A stretch of 64,000 nt of DNA, taken from assembly GCA_027577595.1 (NCBI GenBank), contig JANBRJ010000045.1, positions 1 to 64,000 of the forward strand, read 5' to 3'. The DNA is from Coemansia sp. RSA 487. Taxonomy: Eukaryota > Kickxellomycota > Kickxellomycetes > Kickxellales > Kickxellaceae. Of the stretch, positions 18,201 through 26,458 are shown one piece after another. Each line of letters begins with the position of its first letter. The first letter of the stretch is position 1. A program made the position numbers and the translations under genes. The notes beneath the pieces were generated by a model. That model made no database searches. It was given only the letters and a program-made list of their open reading frames with translations, and was not told the origin of the DNA.

Positions 18201-20696
18201 GCACAGTCCGAGCCCGTGTGGGCTGATCTTAACGGCGGCTTCCAATTCATTCCAGATCTCAAGGACGCCACTGCACGCCTGCGCGCCAGCATTCGCGAGT
18301 CTAGCGATGTCAAGAAAGCTGTTGCTGCCGACTCATCGCTCGACTTCAAGGCTGTCGCCGGCGCCAAGAACGAGAGCATGCACAAGCGCAAGGTCATCAA
18401 GCCGCGCGCCAATCACCGGTTCCCGTTCCCGACAATGAGCTCGTACGACGAGCTCGAGCGCCTGCGTCACCTGCAGGGTATGGTTAACCTGGACAAGGTT
18501 GTCGTGGTCACTGGCTACGGTGAGGTCAACCCCTTCGGTAACGCCGAGACACGCTGGGAGATGGAGGCGTTCGGCGAGTTCTCTCTGGAAGGCTGCATCG
18601 AGCTTGCATGGATCATGGGGCTTATCAAGCATTTCAACGGCCGCCTGAAAAACAAGCAGCTGTACTCGGGCTGGGTTGACGCGCAGTCAGGCGAGCCTGT
18701 CGATGACAAGGACATCAAGGCGCGCTATGAGAAGCAGATAATCGAGCACACCGGTATTCGCCTGATCGAGGCCGATCTCCTTGAGGGCTACGACCCCAGC
18801 AAGAAGCCGATGATGCGCGAGCTGCAGATTGAGCACGACATGGAGCCGTTCGAGGCCAGCCCCGACGAGGCCGCTGCCTTCAAGCGCCGCAACGACGACA
18901 AGGTCGATATCTGGGAGAATGCCGACGGCGCGTGGTCCGTGCGCTTCCTGAAAGGCGCGACGCTGATGGTGCCCAAGGCGCTGCGCTTTGACCGCCTGGT
19001 TGCCGCTCAGCGCCCCACCGGCTGGGACCCCGTGCGCTACGGTGTGCCTAAGGAGATTGTCGATCAGGTCGATCCGATCACCTGCTTTGTGCTTGTGGCT
19101 ACTGTCGAGGCGCTGGTGCGCTCCGGCATCACTGACCCATACGAGTTCTACAAGTATGTCCATGTCAGCGAGGTCGGAAACTCGATGGGTTCCGGTGTTG
19201 GTGGCCTGAGCTCGAACAAGCTGATGTACCGGGAGCGGTTCTTTGACAAGGACGTCCAGAACGACGTGCTGCAAGAGACCTTTATCAACACGATGGCCGC
19301 ATGGGTCAATCTGTTGATGCTGTCGGCATCTGGCCCAATCAAGTCGACTGTCGGTGCCTGCGCAACTGCTGTGCTGTCGATCGACGTCGCCATCGACACC
19401 ATCCAGAACGGCAAGGCCAAGATCATGCTGTGCGGTGGCTTTGACTACTTCCAAGAGGACAGCTCGTTCGAGTTTTCCCAGATGAAGGCCACCAGCAACT
19501 CGCTCGATGAGTTTGCGCGTGGCCGCACGCCTGCCGAGATGTCTCGCCCGTGCACCAGCACGCGCAGCGGCTTCATGGAGGGCGAGGGCGCCGGTGTTCT
19601 GACTGTCATGTCTGCGACGACCGCTCTTGAGATCGGTGTGCCCATCTACGGTGTTATTGCCATGTGCGGAACTGCCACCGACAAGGAAGGCCGCTCGGTG
19701 CCTGCGCCAGGCCAGGGTATTCTTACGTCTGCCCGCGAGGTTCCCAGCGCCATGCCGTCGCCGCTGCTGGACTTTGTGTACCGCCGCCGCCAGCTCGAGC
19801 ATCGCCGCGCTTCCATCTTGGAGTGGCGCCAACGCGAGCTTGAGTTCGTGCAGCAGGAGGTCGAGTCGTGCAAGTCGTCGCCTGCGGGGCTGCCCTGCGA
19901 CGAGGAGACCTTTGTGCAAGAGCGCTCTGAGTTTGTCGAGAAGGAAGCACAGAGACAGCTTGGCGAGGCACTTGACACATGGGGCAACGACTTCTGGAAG
20001 AAGGACCCGCGCATTGCGCCGCTGCGTGGCGCGCTTGCCGTCTGGGGTCTCACCATCGATGACGTTGGTGTTGCTTCGTTCCACGGAACGTCGACCAAGG
20101 CCAACGATAAGAACGAGTCGCAGGTCCTCGAGCGTCAGCTCAAGCACCTGGGCCGCACTGCAGGCAATGCATGCCCTGCCGTGTGCCAGAAGTGGCTGAC
20201 TGGTCACCCGAAGGGCGCCGCGGCCGCATGGATGCTCAACGGCGTGCTCCAGATCCTTCGCACGGGTATCATCCCCGGAAATCGCAACGCCGACAACATT
20301 GCGGCCGAGCTCGAGCAATTCGAGTACATCATGTACCCGTCGCGATCGATCCAGACTGACGGCGTCAAGGCTGGTCTGCTGAAGTCCTTTGGCTTCGGCC
20401 AGGTCGGTGGCGAGATCCTTGTGCTGCACCCAGACTTTATGCTGGCTACGCTGACCCGCGACCAGCTCGAGGAGTACGCTGCCAAGGTCAAGGGCCGCGA
20501 GTCCAAGTCGTACCGCTACTGGCACAACGCGCTTACCGGCGTCCACCCATTTGTCCAGATCAAGGACGCCCCGCCGTACACCGATGCCCAAGAATCGCAG
20601 GTCTATCTCAACCCGCTCGCTCGTGCCGAGTATGATACTGCTACCAAGAAGTACGTCTATAAGCGTGTCGACCAGTCCAAGGTTGTCAAATACTAA
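9252..20696 (+). CDS. FAS: Fused (beta-alpha) type I fatty acid synthase lacking the PPT domain
   Basis: 3814 residues in one uninterrupted frame; cytosolic de novo fatty acid synthesis from acetyl- and malonyl-CoA. Domain order is that of yeast Fas1 joined to Fas2. Acetyltransferase has GHSQG (S275). Enoyl reductase starts near 580, with GGGHF at about 622 and WTGGRAGGHH. Dehydratase has SDHNPIH (D1578, H1579). Malonyl/palmitoyl transferase has GHSLGEY (S1828). An Ala/Pro linker (about 2180-2215, GCT-rich) precedes a single acyl carrier protein with GGKST, pantetheine Ser S2257. Ketoreductase carries TGCGKDSIG near 2746. Ketosynthase has C3370, H3611 and H3652. The protein ends shortly after the ketosynthase, at the NPLAR motif plus about 20 residues. 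Yeast Fas2 continues there into a phosphopantetheinyl transferase domain, and no such sequence follows in any frame. ACP activation would need a separate enzyme. Start: ATG after CACC at 9252. Confidence 0.97.
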   Translation: MTGQQQVKSAADALRPLNIKYSTTEITVLIANELWAAAEQMREQFHASAWAAGAPADAESNDVEPMELAARFLKLCVTQMAAAQSEGQPWTDLVRVLLKHFRDTFLRGNEVHASTETLAVGARKAIINAYYSAQVALDDYAVASPALFACAETGSASLFALFGGQGNVEEYFDETQEVFDTYEPLVRDFAERMSAALKRAANTPQAQTACPKGLDIMGWLASPDARPDLQYLLSVPISLPIVGFTQLLHLLVLCKASGRTPGQVASLFKGTTGHSQGIITSVVFASMTDYDSFYTLSEKALGMLFSIGMHSQLAQPHTTTNPAILEDSLENAEGTPGPMLSISRLRQSDVEKHIEATNRHLPADRQIALSLINGPRSFVVTGPSQSLYGLNLSLRKLKAPAGLDQNRVPFSQRKLQFATRFLPIAAPFHSEYLAAAPEAAMRDIESNGWTLSASDLHITVYGGDDGSDLGQEKDLTRKLVDSLCVLPVDWPKATTVEGVTHMVDFGPGGVSGIGGLTNRNKEGTGVRVVLAGAFESNNSDLSAKAALFDTRPSSVVFSQNWQRDFAPRLVRTETDSKVHIDTPMSRLLGKPPVMVAGMTPSTISDVFVSAVMRAGYHIELSGGGHFSEPMLRDKVDKILKSVDPGLGVSINSIYINPFLWNIQFPAMQGMRREGIPMEGLCIGAGVPSYEVTNEIIATIRAIGFRHIGLKPSSVATIRLVIKIAQANPDFPILLQWTGGRAGGHHSFEDFHQPILETYGAVRAQKNIVLVAGSGFGGVDDTLPYLTGEWSKRFDCAPMPFDGCLFASRVMVAKEGCASDSVKEAIVAAPGIDDSEWEKTYKGPAGGIVTVLSELGEPIHKIATRGVMFWKEMDDTVFSLPRDKRLPALLAKKEYIINRLNADFQKPWFGQKADGSNADLEEMTYAEVANRLLEVLYIKHQSRWIDVTMRNLVGDYLLRLEERFIAKESPATLQSFNQINDPFDQVKAILDLYPDCYTQLLTSEDIQFFINLCMRPGQKPVPFIPVMDKDFHIWFKKDSLWQSEDVDAVADQDVGRVCILQGPVAVRYSTKANEPVKDILDNIYNGQIASLLERYYDGDESKVPTVGYMGNALAVRPALPHVSVETTETERVYTLPKSKAQLPETEAWLEMLAGNEMTWLRAFLTTPIVVQNYKYESNIAQRVLRPRSSQVVKVALDNSGRPKAVEVIDASGYKALDFSIDSDSVIHFNMYSSPRGSTCTLGLLFRYQARMPYAPIHEVMEGRNERIKRFYAQVWFENSEDGESVIGVADPEFEFVHKGEKICKEDIRQFCLVVGNQSDRYIEHTDGVVYAPMDFVGRACWPMTCKTILPKIVDGDVLNLVHMSNGFRILDGAEPLKASDVVESKAKIVEVTNEETGKRSRIKGYLYRDGKPIVEVTTSFFYRGAFTDFANTYRNVDEQPSRVTLQTTKDIAVLKSKEWFVPLEASSGHELHPGAILELRLSSQYRFKSRTVYSNIKTSGKIMMQVSTKEYVHIADVSYESGESYGNPVVEYLKRHGQPIEDSYYFENGGYSVMPSGNEFTSITHSPGTNFAYSNISSDHNPIHTNPYFADYADLPGTITHGMWTSASSRKFVETFAADNHPERVKAYEVDFVGMVLPNDQLETKLFHVGMKDGRKLIKVTTFNQRGDKVLEGMAEVEQPITGYTFTGQGSQETGMGMDLYARSDIARQLWDRADKHMLETYGISILDIVRNNPKERTVYFGGDKGAKIRSNYCSLTYETVDSDGNSKVLRLFPDIVEDSPFFTFKSPSGLLQATQFTQPALMLFELSSYADMRAKSLIQKNAPFAGHSLGEYGALSAIGEVLAVEAVVEVGFYRGMTMQRAVERDSLNRSQYSMVAVNPARVGKSFSQEALEFVISSIRHQAKGLLEIVNHNVENWQYVVAGELRLLDTMTNVLNFIFSQKIDVSKLITEMPLEDVQAQLGKIIDGALAKADEKQARDGFIHLERGQSTIPLLGIDVPFHSSFLLSGVGPFRNFLLKKLRVNDINYSLLKHLYIPNLTAMPFEVSKTYFEDVHELTRSARITRVLKSWDDAMLSDPAEVQRLSHVLLVELLAYQFASPVRWIETQDKLFKVYGIERFIEFGPSPTLCGMAQRTLKFKYEAYDDAIAHRRSTLCYSKNEKELYYNYDPEPEAETEVESAPVTSPAPAAPVAAAAPVAAAAAPAAAAAPAAGAGTGAAIDDVPVKAIDIIHTIVCQKLKKPLDEVPVSKSIKELVGGKSTLQNEILGDLQKEFGNDVPEKSEETPLNELAESITSPGGSLGKHSGSQVARLISSKMPGGFTQSAVRGYLQTKYGLGPQRQDGLLLVALTNEPAARLGSEADAKTWLDTVAQAYAKKTGVSYSSASSGAAGGAAGGAVAVVNSEAFDKAQREQKRMVTQQLEVLARYLGIDLREGERSFEASKVENGLLQAEVDLWMEEHGEFYANGIKPSFDARKARHFDSYWNWVRQDALILYYEILFGRLTEVDREITSQCIRLMNRANPALMRYMAYHIAKTDETKGETYKLAREYAQMLYENCEVALTHPPVYKDVGFPTAPSTEVAANGDINYAEVQRPEERKLLDYVRTMQAGGELTKFSSRQRVEQNLAKIYRIIKQQNSMKKDSKLAIQGMYTDVLRALRMSPKIMEEAGARRIFSRSRMSMGPEGAALPALSSAETAAAPKETIPFLHLKRKAPTGEWEFNSKLTGMYLDVLTEMCNSGQTFENKNVLMTGCGKDSIGAEVLKGLLSGGAKVVVTTSRYNRANMLYYQNMYQQFGARGASLIVVPFNQASLQDVKSLIEFIYDDSPRTENLGWDLDYVIPFAAIPEQGREITDIDSRSELAHRIMLTNLLRLLGEIKTRKAQRGYETRPAQVILPMSPNHGLFGSDGLYSESKIALETLFNRWYSESWSAYLTVTGTVIGWTRGTGLMNANNIVAEGIEKLGVRTFSTQEMAFNILGLMHPTINALAQSEPVWADLNGGFQFIPDLKDATARLRASIRESSDVKKAVAADSSLDFKAVAGAKNESMHKRKVIKPRANHRFPFPTMSSYDELERLRHLQGMVNLDKVVVVTGYGEVNPFGNAETRWEMEAFGEFSLEGCIELAWIMGLIKHFNGRLKNKQLYSGWVDAQSGEPVDDKDIKARYEKQIIEHTGIRLIEADLLEGYDPSKKPMMRELQIEHDMEPFEASPDEAAAFKRRNDDKVDIWENADGAWSVRFLKGATLMVPKALRFDRLVAAQRPTGWDPVRYGVPKEIVDQVDPITCFVLVATVEALVRSGITDPYEFYKYVHVSEVGNSMGSGVGGLSSNKLMYRERFFDKDVQNDVLQETFINTMAAWVNLLMLSASGPIKSTVGACATAVLSIDVAIDTIQNGKAKIMLCGGFDYFQEDSSFEFSQMKATSNSLDEFARGRTPAEMSRPCTSTRSGFMEGEGAGVLTVMSATTALEIGVPIYGVIAMCGTATDKEGRSVPAPGQGILTSAREVPSAMPSPLLDFVYRRRQLEHRRASILEWRQRELEFVQQEVESCKSSPAGLPCDEETFVQERSEFVEKEAQRQLGEALDTWGNDFWKKDPRIAPLRGALAVWGLTIDDVGVASFHGTSTKANDKNESQVLERQLKHLGRTAGNACPAVCQKWLTGHPKGAAAAWMLNGVLQILRTGIIPGNRNADNIAAELEQFEYIMYPSRSIQTDGVKAGLLKSFGFGQVGGEILVLHPDFMLATLTRDQLEEYAAKVKGRESKSYRYWHNALTGVHPFVQIKDAPPYTDAQESQVYLNPLARAEYDTATKKYVYKRVDQSKVVKY

Positions 20697-21021
20697 GACT
20701 CCCAAACCCAAAGGTAGATGCGAACAGAGCTGATTCGACTTTATAACATACTTGTATTTTGGATCTTGGGACTGGGGTAGGATTTTGAGGCCTGCCGATG
20801 CAACCGCGCCCACGTTTTCCTATTGTCCTTTGGTTTCTGTTCTTTTTCTATCAAATATTTTCTATTTTCCTTTATCTCTACATTTCGTTTATCTAATATA
20901 AAATTCTGTTATTTTATTCAATGTTGAAAGGGAAAAAGGAGATTACTGGAAATTGGTTTTCCAAGGATATCTGGTTGCAAAATATTCAGCTCTTTAGATA
21001 ATCTAGCTCCCTCTCCCTCTC
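20697..21021. other. Convergent 3' spacer, FAS/GH16
   Basis: AT-rich region shared by the 3' ends of FAS (+) and the GH16 gene (-). No gene and no remnant of a phosphopantetheinyl transferase domain is seen. Confidence 0.5.
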
Positions 21022-21966
21022 TCACTTGGCTGCAAAGGCTGGCGGCGTGTACGTGGTATCGTTGCCCTTGTAGTGGCAGCTAACGCTTACTGACTTTACG
21101 CCCATGACAAACGGAGCTGCACCCCAGTTGATAGCTCCTCCAGCCCAGTCAGCCGTGCCCTTGGCGCCGGAACCGCCATCCCAGACCGAGAAGCTGACAA
21201 AGGACTCTGACTCCGGGAACTTGTACACGCCGTGCTCATTGTCCCATGTCTCCTGTCTCCAGACAGTGCGGAAGTTTTTGTTGTCAGCGATCCACTGGAT
21301 GTAGTCGGGGGTCCAAACGATCTGGTATGTGACGTAGCTGGCTGTGGTATCGGGCAGCACTTGGGACTTTATCATCTTTGTGTAGTCGAGCTCGTTGTGC
21401 CAGTAGTAGTTGGACTGCACGGTGATGCGGTCATTGCCGACGAATTCGAAATCGATTTCATCGCCGACATTGTCGTTTCTGATGATAAACGAGGATACAA
21501 CGCCGCCGCTCGTGCTGCCCGACCGCAGGACTGCAGTCACTGTGCCGAACTGGATCCCCCGGGTGCCTACAACCACGGCACCAAAGCCCTTGTTGTCGGC
21601 TTGTTTCGATAACGTGAGCTCTACTTGGCTGTTGGCCAACTTGGCGTTCGATGGCTCGAACCGTGACACGTACCGGACAGTCGCAGGATCGCCACGGTAT
21701 TCAGCGACTTGCGCGAAAGCTCCGGGCGTTTGCGCGAAATCGACAGTGTGGTCGACGCAGTGCGGGGTTCCCCAGCAACTGTCTTCGGTCAGCGAGTTTG
21801 CCGGTTCGCAGCTGAACGGCGCACAGTACAACGCGTTCTTGTTGCATGCACCCTTGTAGCAGCACGGTGTATCTTTGCCGCATGTATGGTCCCCGCATTG
21901 TCCACCCAAGGAAACACTTGCAAGCGCAAGAATGGCAGTGGTCAAGGTAGCATACACTGATTTCAT
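21022..21966 (-). CDS. Secreted GH16 chitin/glucan transglycosylase (CRH-like)
   Basis: 314 residues. A signal peptide (about 1-22) is followed by a Cys-rich segment (C24 to C70) reminiscent of small chitin-binding modules, then a GH16 fold. The active-site motif is DEIDFEFVG, giving E170 as nucleophile, D172 and E174 as acid/base. The Phe between Asp and Glu and the adjoining sequence fit fungal Crh enzymes, which join chitin to beta-1,6/1,3-glucan in the cell wall. There is no hydrophobic C-terminal GPI-attachment tail (it ends PPAFAAK), so the product is probably released or wall-bound by other means. The start ATG gives a clean signal peptide. It is transcribed towards FAS. A hydrolytic GH16 glucanase is the main alternative. 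Confidence 0.88.
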   Translation of the reverse strand: MKSVYATLTTAILALASVSLGGQCGDHTCGKDTPCCYKGACNKNALYCAPFSCEPANSLTEDSCWGTPHCVDHTVDFAQTPGAFAQVAEYRGDPATVRYVSRFEPSNAKLANSQVELTLSKQADNKGFGAVVVGTRGIQFGTVTAVLRSGSTSGGVVSSFIIRNDNVGDEIDFEFVGNDRITVQSNYYWHNELDYTKMIKSQVLPDTTASYVTYQIVWTPDYIQWIADNKNFRTVWRQETWDNEHGVYKFPESESFVSFSVWDGGSGAKGTADWAGGAINWGAAPFVMGVKSVSVSCHYKGNDTTYTPPAFAAK

Positions 21967-23682
21967 TCTTAACTCAAAAGCGACAAGGATTTGTTTACGA
22001 ATATTAGAATGGTGGAGAAAGGAAACTAAGTTCGGCAGATACTAGAAAGAAAATGGATTGGAGGTTCTTCAAAAAAGTTGGCTTGTATTTATCATACTGC
22101 ATTTCTCTCCTTTTTCTTTCCGCTATGGTCTGATTTTGTTTTGTTTAGTCTTGCTTGTGTTGGCAGTGGTTTGAATAAAAAAAAAAGTATTCTAAGCCAT
22201 ATTTTCTATCTGTACCTCGTTGCTCATGTACCCAGTGTAAACTGTTTAAAATATAACTTTTCAAAATATTGACTCTCCCTCCTTTCAGCGTTAGCCCACG
22301 AGCGAGATGCCACACGAGAAATTTCGTATTTACTGCAATGGGAACAAACATTGTTGCATTTGCGATTGTCTATCGTATACGAATATCCAGCGAGAAAAGT
22401 TATAAGAATGGTGAGTGTTGTTTGTTGTTTTGACTAGTTTTCGAAGTGGCGGGCTGTACTTGTGGCGCCAGCTGACGGCCTGCAAAGGAATCTTGACAGC
22501 ACACATCTCGTCGTTGCATGCCATCAGAGGTGTGTGTTGAAATAAAAGAAAAATATGAGGTTAAAATGAGATTTTGTAGGTTTAATAAATAATAAAAAGC
22601 AGCTGCAACACAAAAGGGGCTTTATCTCTACTCTTTATAATTTCTTAGAGGGAAATAGCTTTTTTTTTTCTTGCGATAGGAAGGCAAGCTCCTCTTTCCT
22701 ATCTGTTTTTTGTTTCTCAATTGTTTTTTGTAGATATAGCTCTTTTTCTTATCAGATTGTATTTATTGTTCGCAGCACACGCATCAAAGGGGAAGTAGAT
22801 GCAACATGGTGGGGCACAAATGCTCAACAAACACACTTTTTCAACGCTTCTTTCTCTTTCTCGTTTTTAGCTGTTATCAATGCTGTTCACTTTCTCTCTG
22901 TTGTAGTCATCTTCTATTCCCTCTTCAGACATTAGTGCTTCCTTCTATTTCGGTTAAGTGATCTTTGCTTGCTTTCTCTTTTGTTATCAACATTTTTCAC
23001 ATATTCTCACTTTCCGTCACTAGTTTCTTTGATCCTTCCATGTCGTTTATTTTGAAAATTCATAAATATAATCTATATCACACTTCAAGCAAGAGCAGAG
23101 CACACTGACAGCATCTGCACAGGACAACCAACCACGAACACTACAACTTTATTTGTTAAAAGGTGCGATAAAGAAAGCAACGTCTACAGAACGCAGCTAC
23201 TGAGATAGCATCTGGTGGTGGATAGCATTGCTGGCTAGAACAACCGATGGGCTTCCCCATATGAGCAATAATAGTGATTAGCCAATGTTTTTTCTGTTTA
23301 GCTTTTAAATATTAGTTATTTTTCTCTGGCTCCTTTTATTTTATAGAACAATAAAAGACAAAGCATACTTGCTGTTTTTATAAACGTTACAAGTGCATCA
23401 TACCTTGGTGCCATGTTATATGGGTAAAAGAAACAAATATATCGAAAGTAAAAAACATTTGCTCCACATTGGCTAAAAGGGGGGACACATTGGCTCACGG
23501 CTCACCAATATTTCGATTCCAATTGAAAAAGAAAATAAAACAATTGTGATTCTTTGAATTTTCAACCAAAAACATTCAACTTAATGAAAACAACAGAAAA
23601 AAACCAAAAAAAAAACCAAAAAAAATTGTCAAATATATAGTGGAATATGGAATGTTTCGTTTATTCTGTTGTGGAGCATAAC
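21967..23682. other. AT-rich spacer containing one partial repeat copy
   Basis: No gene is recognised. The spacer contains the GH16 promoter side, a pyrimidine-rich stretch (22820-23050) and a repeat copy at 23110-23510 shared with 58559-58913. Confidence 0.5.
23110..23510 (+). mobile_element. Partial copy of the TIR element seen at 58.3-58.9 kb
   Basis: About 400 bases align in the same orientation with 58559-58913. Roughly three quarters of positions match by eye, with exact blocks such as GTCTACAGAAC, TGCTGGCTAGAA, TATACTTGCTG/CATACTTGCTG and GGGTAAAAGAAAC. The 3' end CATTGGCTCAC...CTCACCAAT resembles the terminal inverted repeat there. The 5' part is not recognisable, so this copy is truncated or rearranged. 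It has no coding potential. Confidence 0.6.
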
Positions 23683-26458
23683 TCAACCGTTCGCCCAGTC
23701 GTCGTCTTCACCCATGTTTGATTTTCCAGATTCTTTGCGCACCGGAATTTTGACGCCCTGCTTTGCAAAATGCTTGGAAAGCTGTGTAGATTCTATCATC
23801 CCAGGGAACTGTTTTGCCGAATAGACTCTGAACGGCTCCGAGAATGCCCGTGCCTTGATGGGCGCAGACGTTCGCATTAGATCGCCCGTTTCGCTACAAA
23901 AAAGATAAAGGATAGAAAAACATTAGCATAATCGTTGTATGGGCAAAGAGAAAAAGGGTAAGTTGCGCTACCCTTCCCTGTTTGGTGGGGTAACCAACGG
24001 GGCACTGATCGAAAGCAGATAGCCTTACCTTTGTAGATCAAAGAACGAGAATCGGAAGCGATAGTCGCCGTCCTTGCGGATCGAGAGGTCAGGGAACACA
24101 AAGAATATGCCCAGCGATCCGTCCATGCCGTGTAGCTTAGCACCGGTGGCCACACTGGAACCAATAAGGTTTCGTACTGCACACACCGTCGTGTCGGTGT
24201 TGGTGTCTGATCCACTGTCGCTGCCATTTCCAGTACCATCGCTGTTCCCTCTGGCGTCCGCTGAAAATGACATGATGCTTGCTGAGTTTGCTGAGTTTTG
24301 GCCCAGCGATAGGCCTTGTCGTGGCTGTGTGGTAATTTGCCCCTTTATCGTAGGGTCCCCATCTGCCGATGAACGAGCACTGAATGGGCCGCTGTTGTTG
24401 CTGTTGGTGAACATCGACGGTGGCTGCATGGGCCGTTGTGCCACGCCAGATGATGGCCCAAATGCAAATCCCGATGGGAGCTCACTTGGCAGCCGTTGTC
24501 GAATCAAATCCATGCCAACATCCATGTCTGCCGAGTACAGATTGCATGCACCAGTGAAAAACGATGTATCAATGTGCCTACACAATCATAAACGGAAACG
24601 ATAAACAATGCATATTCCCAGTATCATTAGTGCATTTTTCCTTCTTTCGATTTCCACCACCAAACAGGAAGGATTTTCGTGAGCATGCTTTTGACAGAGT
24701 CATCCCAGCATGAATTAGCAAACACGCAGACACAATTTGCGCAGCTTCTCTCCAGCCTGTTCCGAGGGTGGTCTCCGCCGGGCAATCCGAGAATCGGAAG
24801 AAGAAAACTTACTCTACATCTATAGGCTGTAGCGTTGTGCGGTTGTATATTATTAGCTGTAAAATAGGCGGAGGTGTACATGGCCGTCGATCCTACCATG
24901 TTGTGAGATGGGTTGTGTTCAGGGTAAGAAAAACGCACAATCGCAAACATGAACATAAAATTTACAGGTGGTCTGTTTAGTAACAAGTGTCCAGAGAGAG
25001 GGAGGGGAAGGAAGGAAGGAAGGAGGGAAGATCTATTTTATTTCTATCTGTGCTTGGATTTGGATGCACATTTACAGACAGGCATATTAATGCCTGTTGA
25101 CAATCGTGGCCAGCAACATTTTACTTTTAAGTTTCAAAAATAGATATGCAGTGCACGGTTTTTGACTTGTACCCATGCAGACATGTGTCTGTTTTTTTTT
25201 CAATGGTGCGCAGGTGGCACGGTAGATGTGGGATACTGTACAGTATCCAATGCATTCCTCCTTTTTAAAACGGCGTTTCAGGAACACGAAGACGGGATGG
25301 ATGTACTCTCTCTTTATTTTGCCGGTTTCGTAGAGAGGACATGCAAATGAGGCAAGTCAAGCAGATGGCACCGCGCTGAATACCACATTCTCAACAAGAA
25401 AAAACCCGCAAAATTGCATTTCTTACCTTTTCCCCAAAGCCACACATGCGTGCCCGTAAAGGCTGTTGAATGACAAAAAGTTTGTAAATGTACCTACACT
25501 CAAAAACAACAACAGAGTTTGTGGTGATTTAGCCGGGAAATGAAAAGTGAGGGTGGTTGGATCAATTTTGCCTGGTGAACAAGCAAAACAACAAATAGCA
25601 ACAAATGGAAAGCCATACATGGGAGCAAAGCGGAGAACAAGCAGTATTTGGTATTTACAAGGAAGTAAAGGAGCAGGATAACAAAAACAAGACATTCATC
25701 CCTGGGCTATTTTGCCTATCGACATAAGCTATTTGCTCATGTTTTTGGTACCTTTTCTGCTTTTGATTGCAAATTGGCAAAACAGTGCTCTCCGCGGTCG
25801 ATAATGGTGGCATTGACTCGCTCTTGGATATGTTGGCAGAAAACCCTGTATTTTTGGTGCCCTGGATCTTGGTTGTGCCATGGGTATAAACAAAAATAAG
25901 GCCTGCAGTTGGAAAACAACAACAACGGAGGAACTGGAGTTGGAATTGGTTGCAGCCTTTTTTGCTTGCTTGCTCGCATGTACCAAGGGTAAAAAAAAGA
26001 TACAGAGAAAAAGGGGGGAAGACCATCATTGATTGTCCCGCAGGAAGGGGGCGCGGACTTGTGTTACATCGAAAAAGGTTAAGCAACCAACAATAATGCA
26101 ATACGAACTCGCACAGCCCCGCTTGCAGCCCAACAGTCATTTGCACACAGCTGCGCACAGCTTGTGTAAACTGATGCACGGTTTGTTTATACCAAAAAGG
26201 AGGAACCCAATTCCTTCGTGCAGAGTGCACGCAAAAAAAAGGAAAGCAAAAAAAGAACAGATAGACGGGATCAGACTTTCACGATAGGAAACTAGCCTCT
26301 GGGTCACACTAGGATAATATTTTCTCCCCCCCCAAAACGGCACAGTATTTTGTGGCGAGGATAATTACTTACATATCTGTGCTGGTGCCAAAGTGCTGCA
26401 GACACTGATCGGTCTGGTTAGCATCTGGAATCTCGATGCCGTTGCTGGAAGAAAGCAT
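23683..26458 (-). CDS. VelB-like velvet family regulator, five exons
   Basis: Exons (minus strand): 26458-26373, 25493-25427, 24892-24813, 24577-24029, 23893-23683. They total 993 bases, 330 residues. Every junction has GT..AG ends and matching phase, and the joined product follows the velvet domain without gaps: YKLFVIQQPLRARMCGFGEK, then DRRPCTPPPILQL, IDTSFFTGACNLYS, a Ser/Asn/Gly-rich insertion of about 110 residues, then RNLIGSS, GIFFVFPDLSIR, and finally FSEPFRVYSAKQFPGM, QGVKIPVRKE. A low-complexity insertion inside the velvet domain is typical of VelB. Velvet proteins are nuclear DNA-binding factors that couple development with secondary metabolism. Introns are 879, 534, 235 and 135 bases, unusually long for this window. 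The start at 26458 is the first in-frame ATG before QCLQHFG; upstream coding exons are possible. Confidence 0.88.

Noticed and set aside
18687-20813. A 708-codon open frame on the minus strand
   Set aside because: It lies wholly antisense to the FAS ketoreductase-ketosynthase region, shows no family, and results from GC-ending codon bias in FAS.
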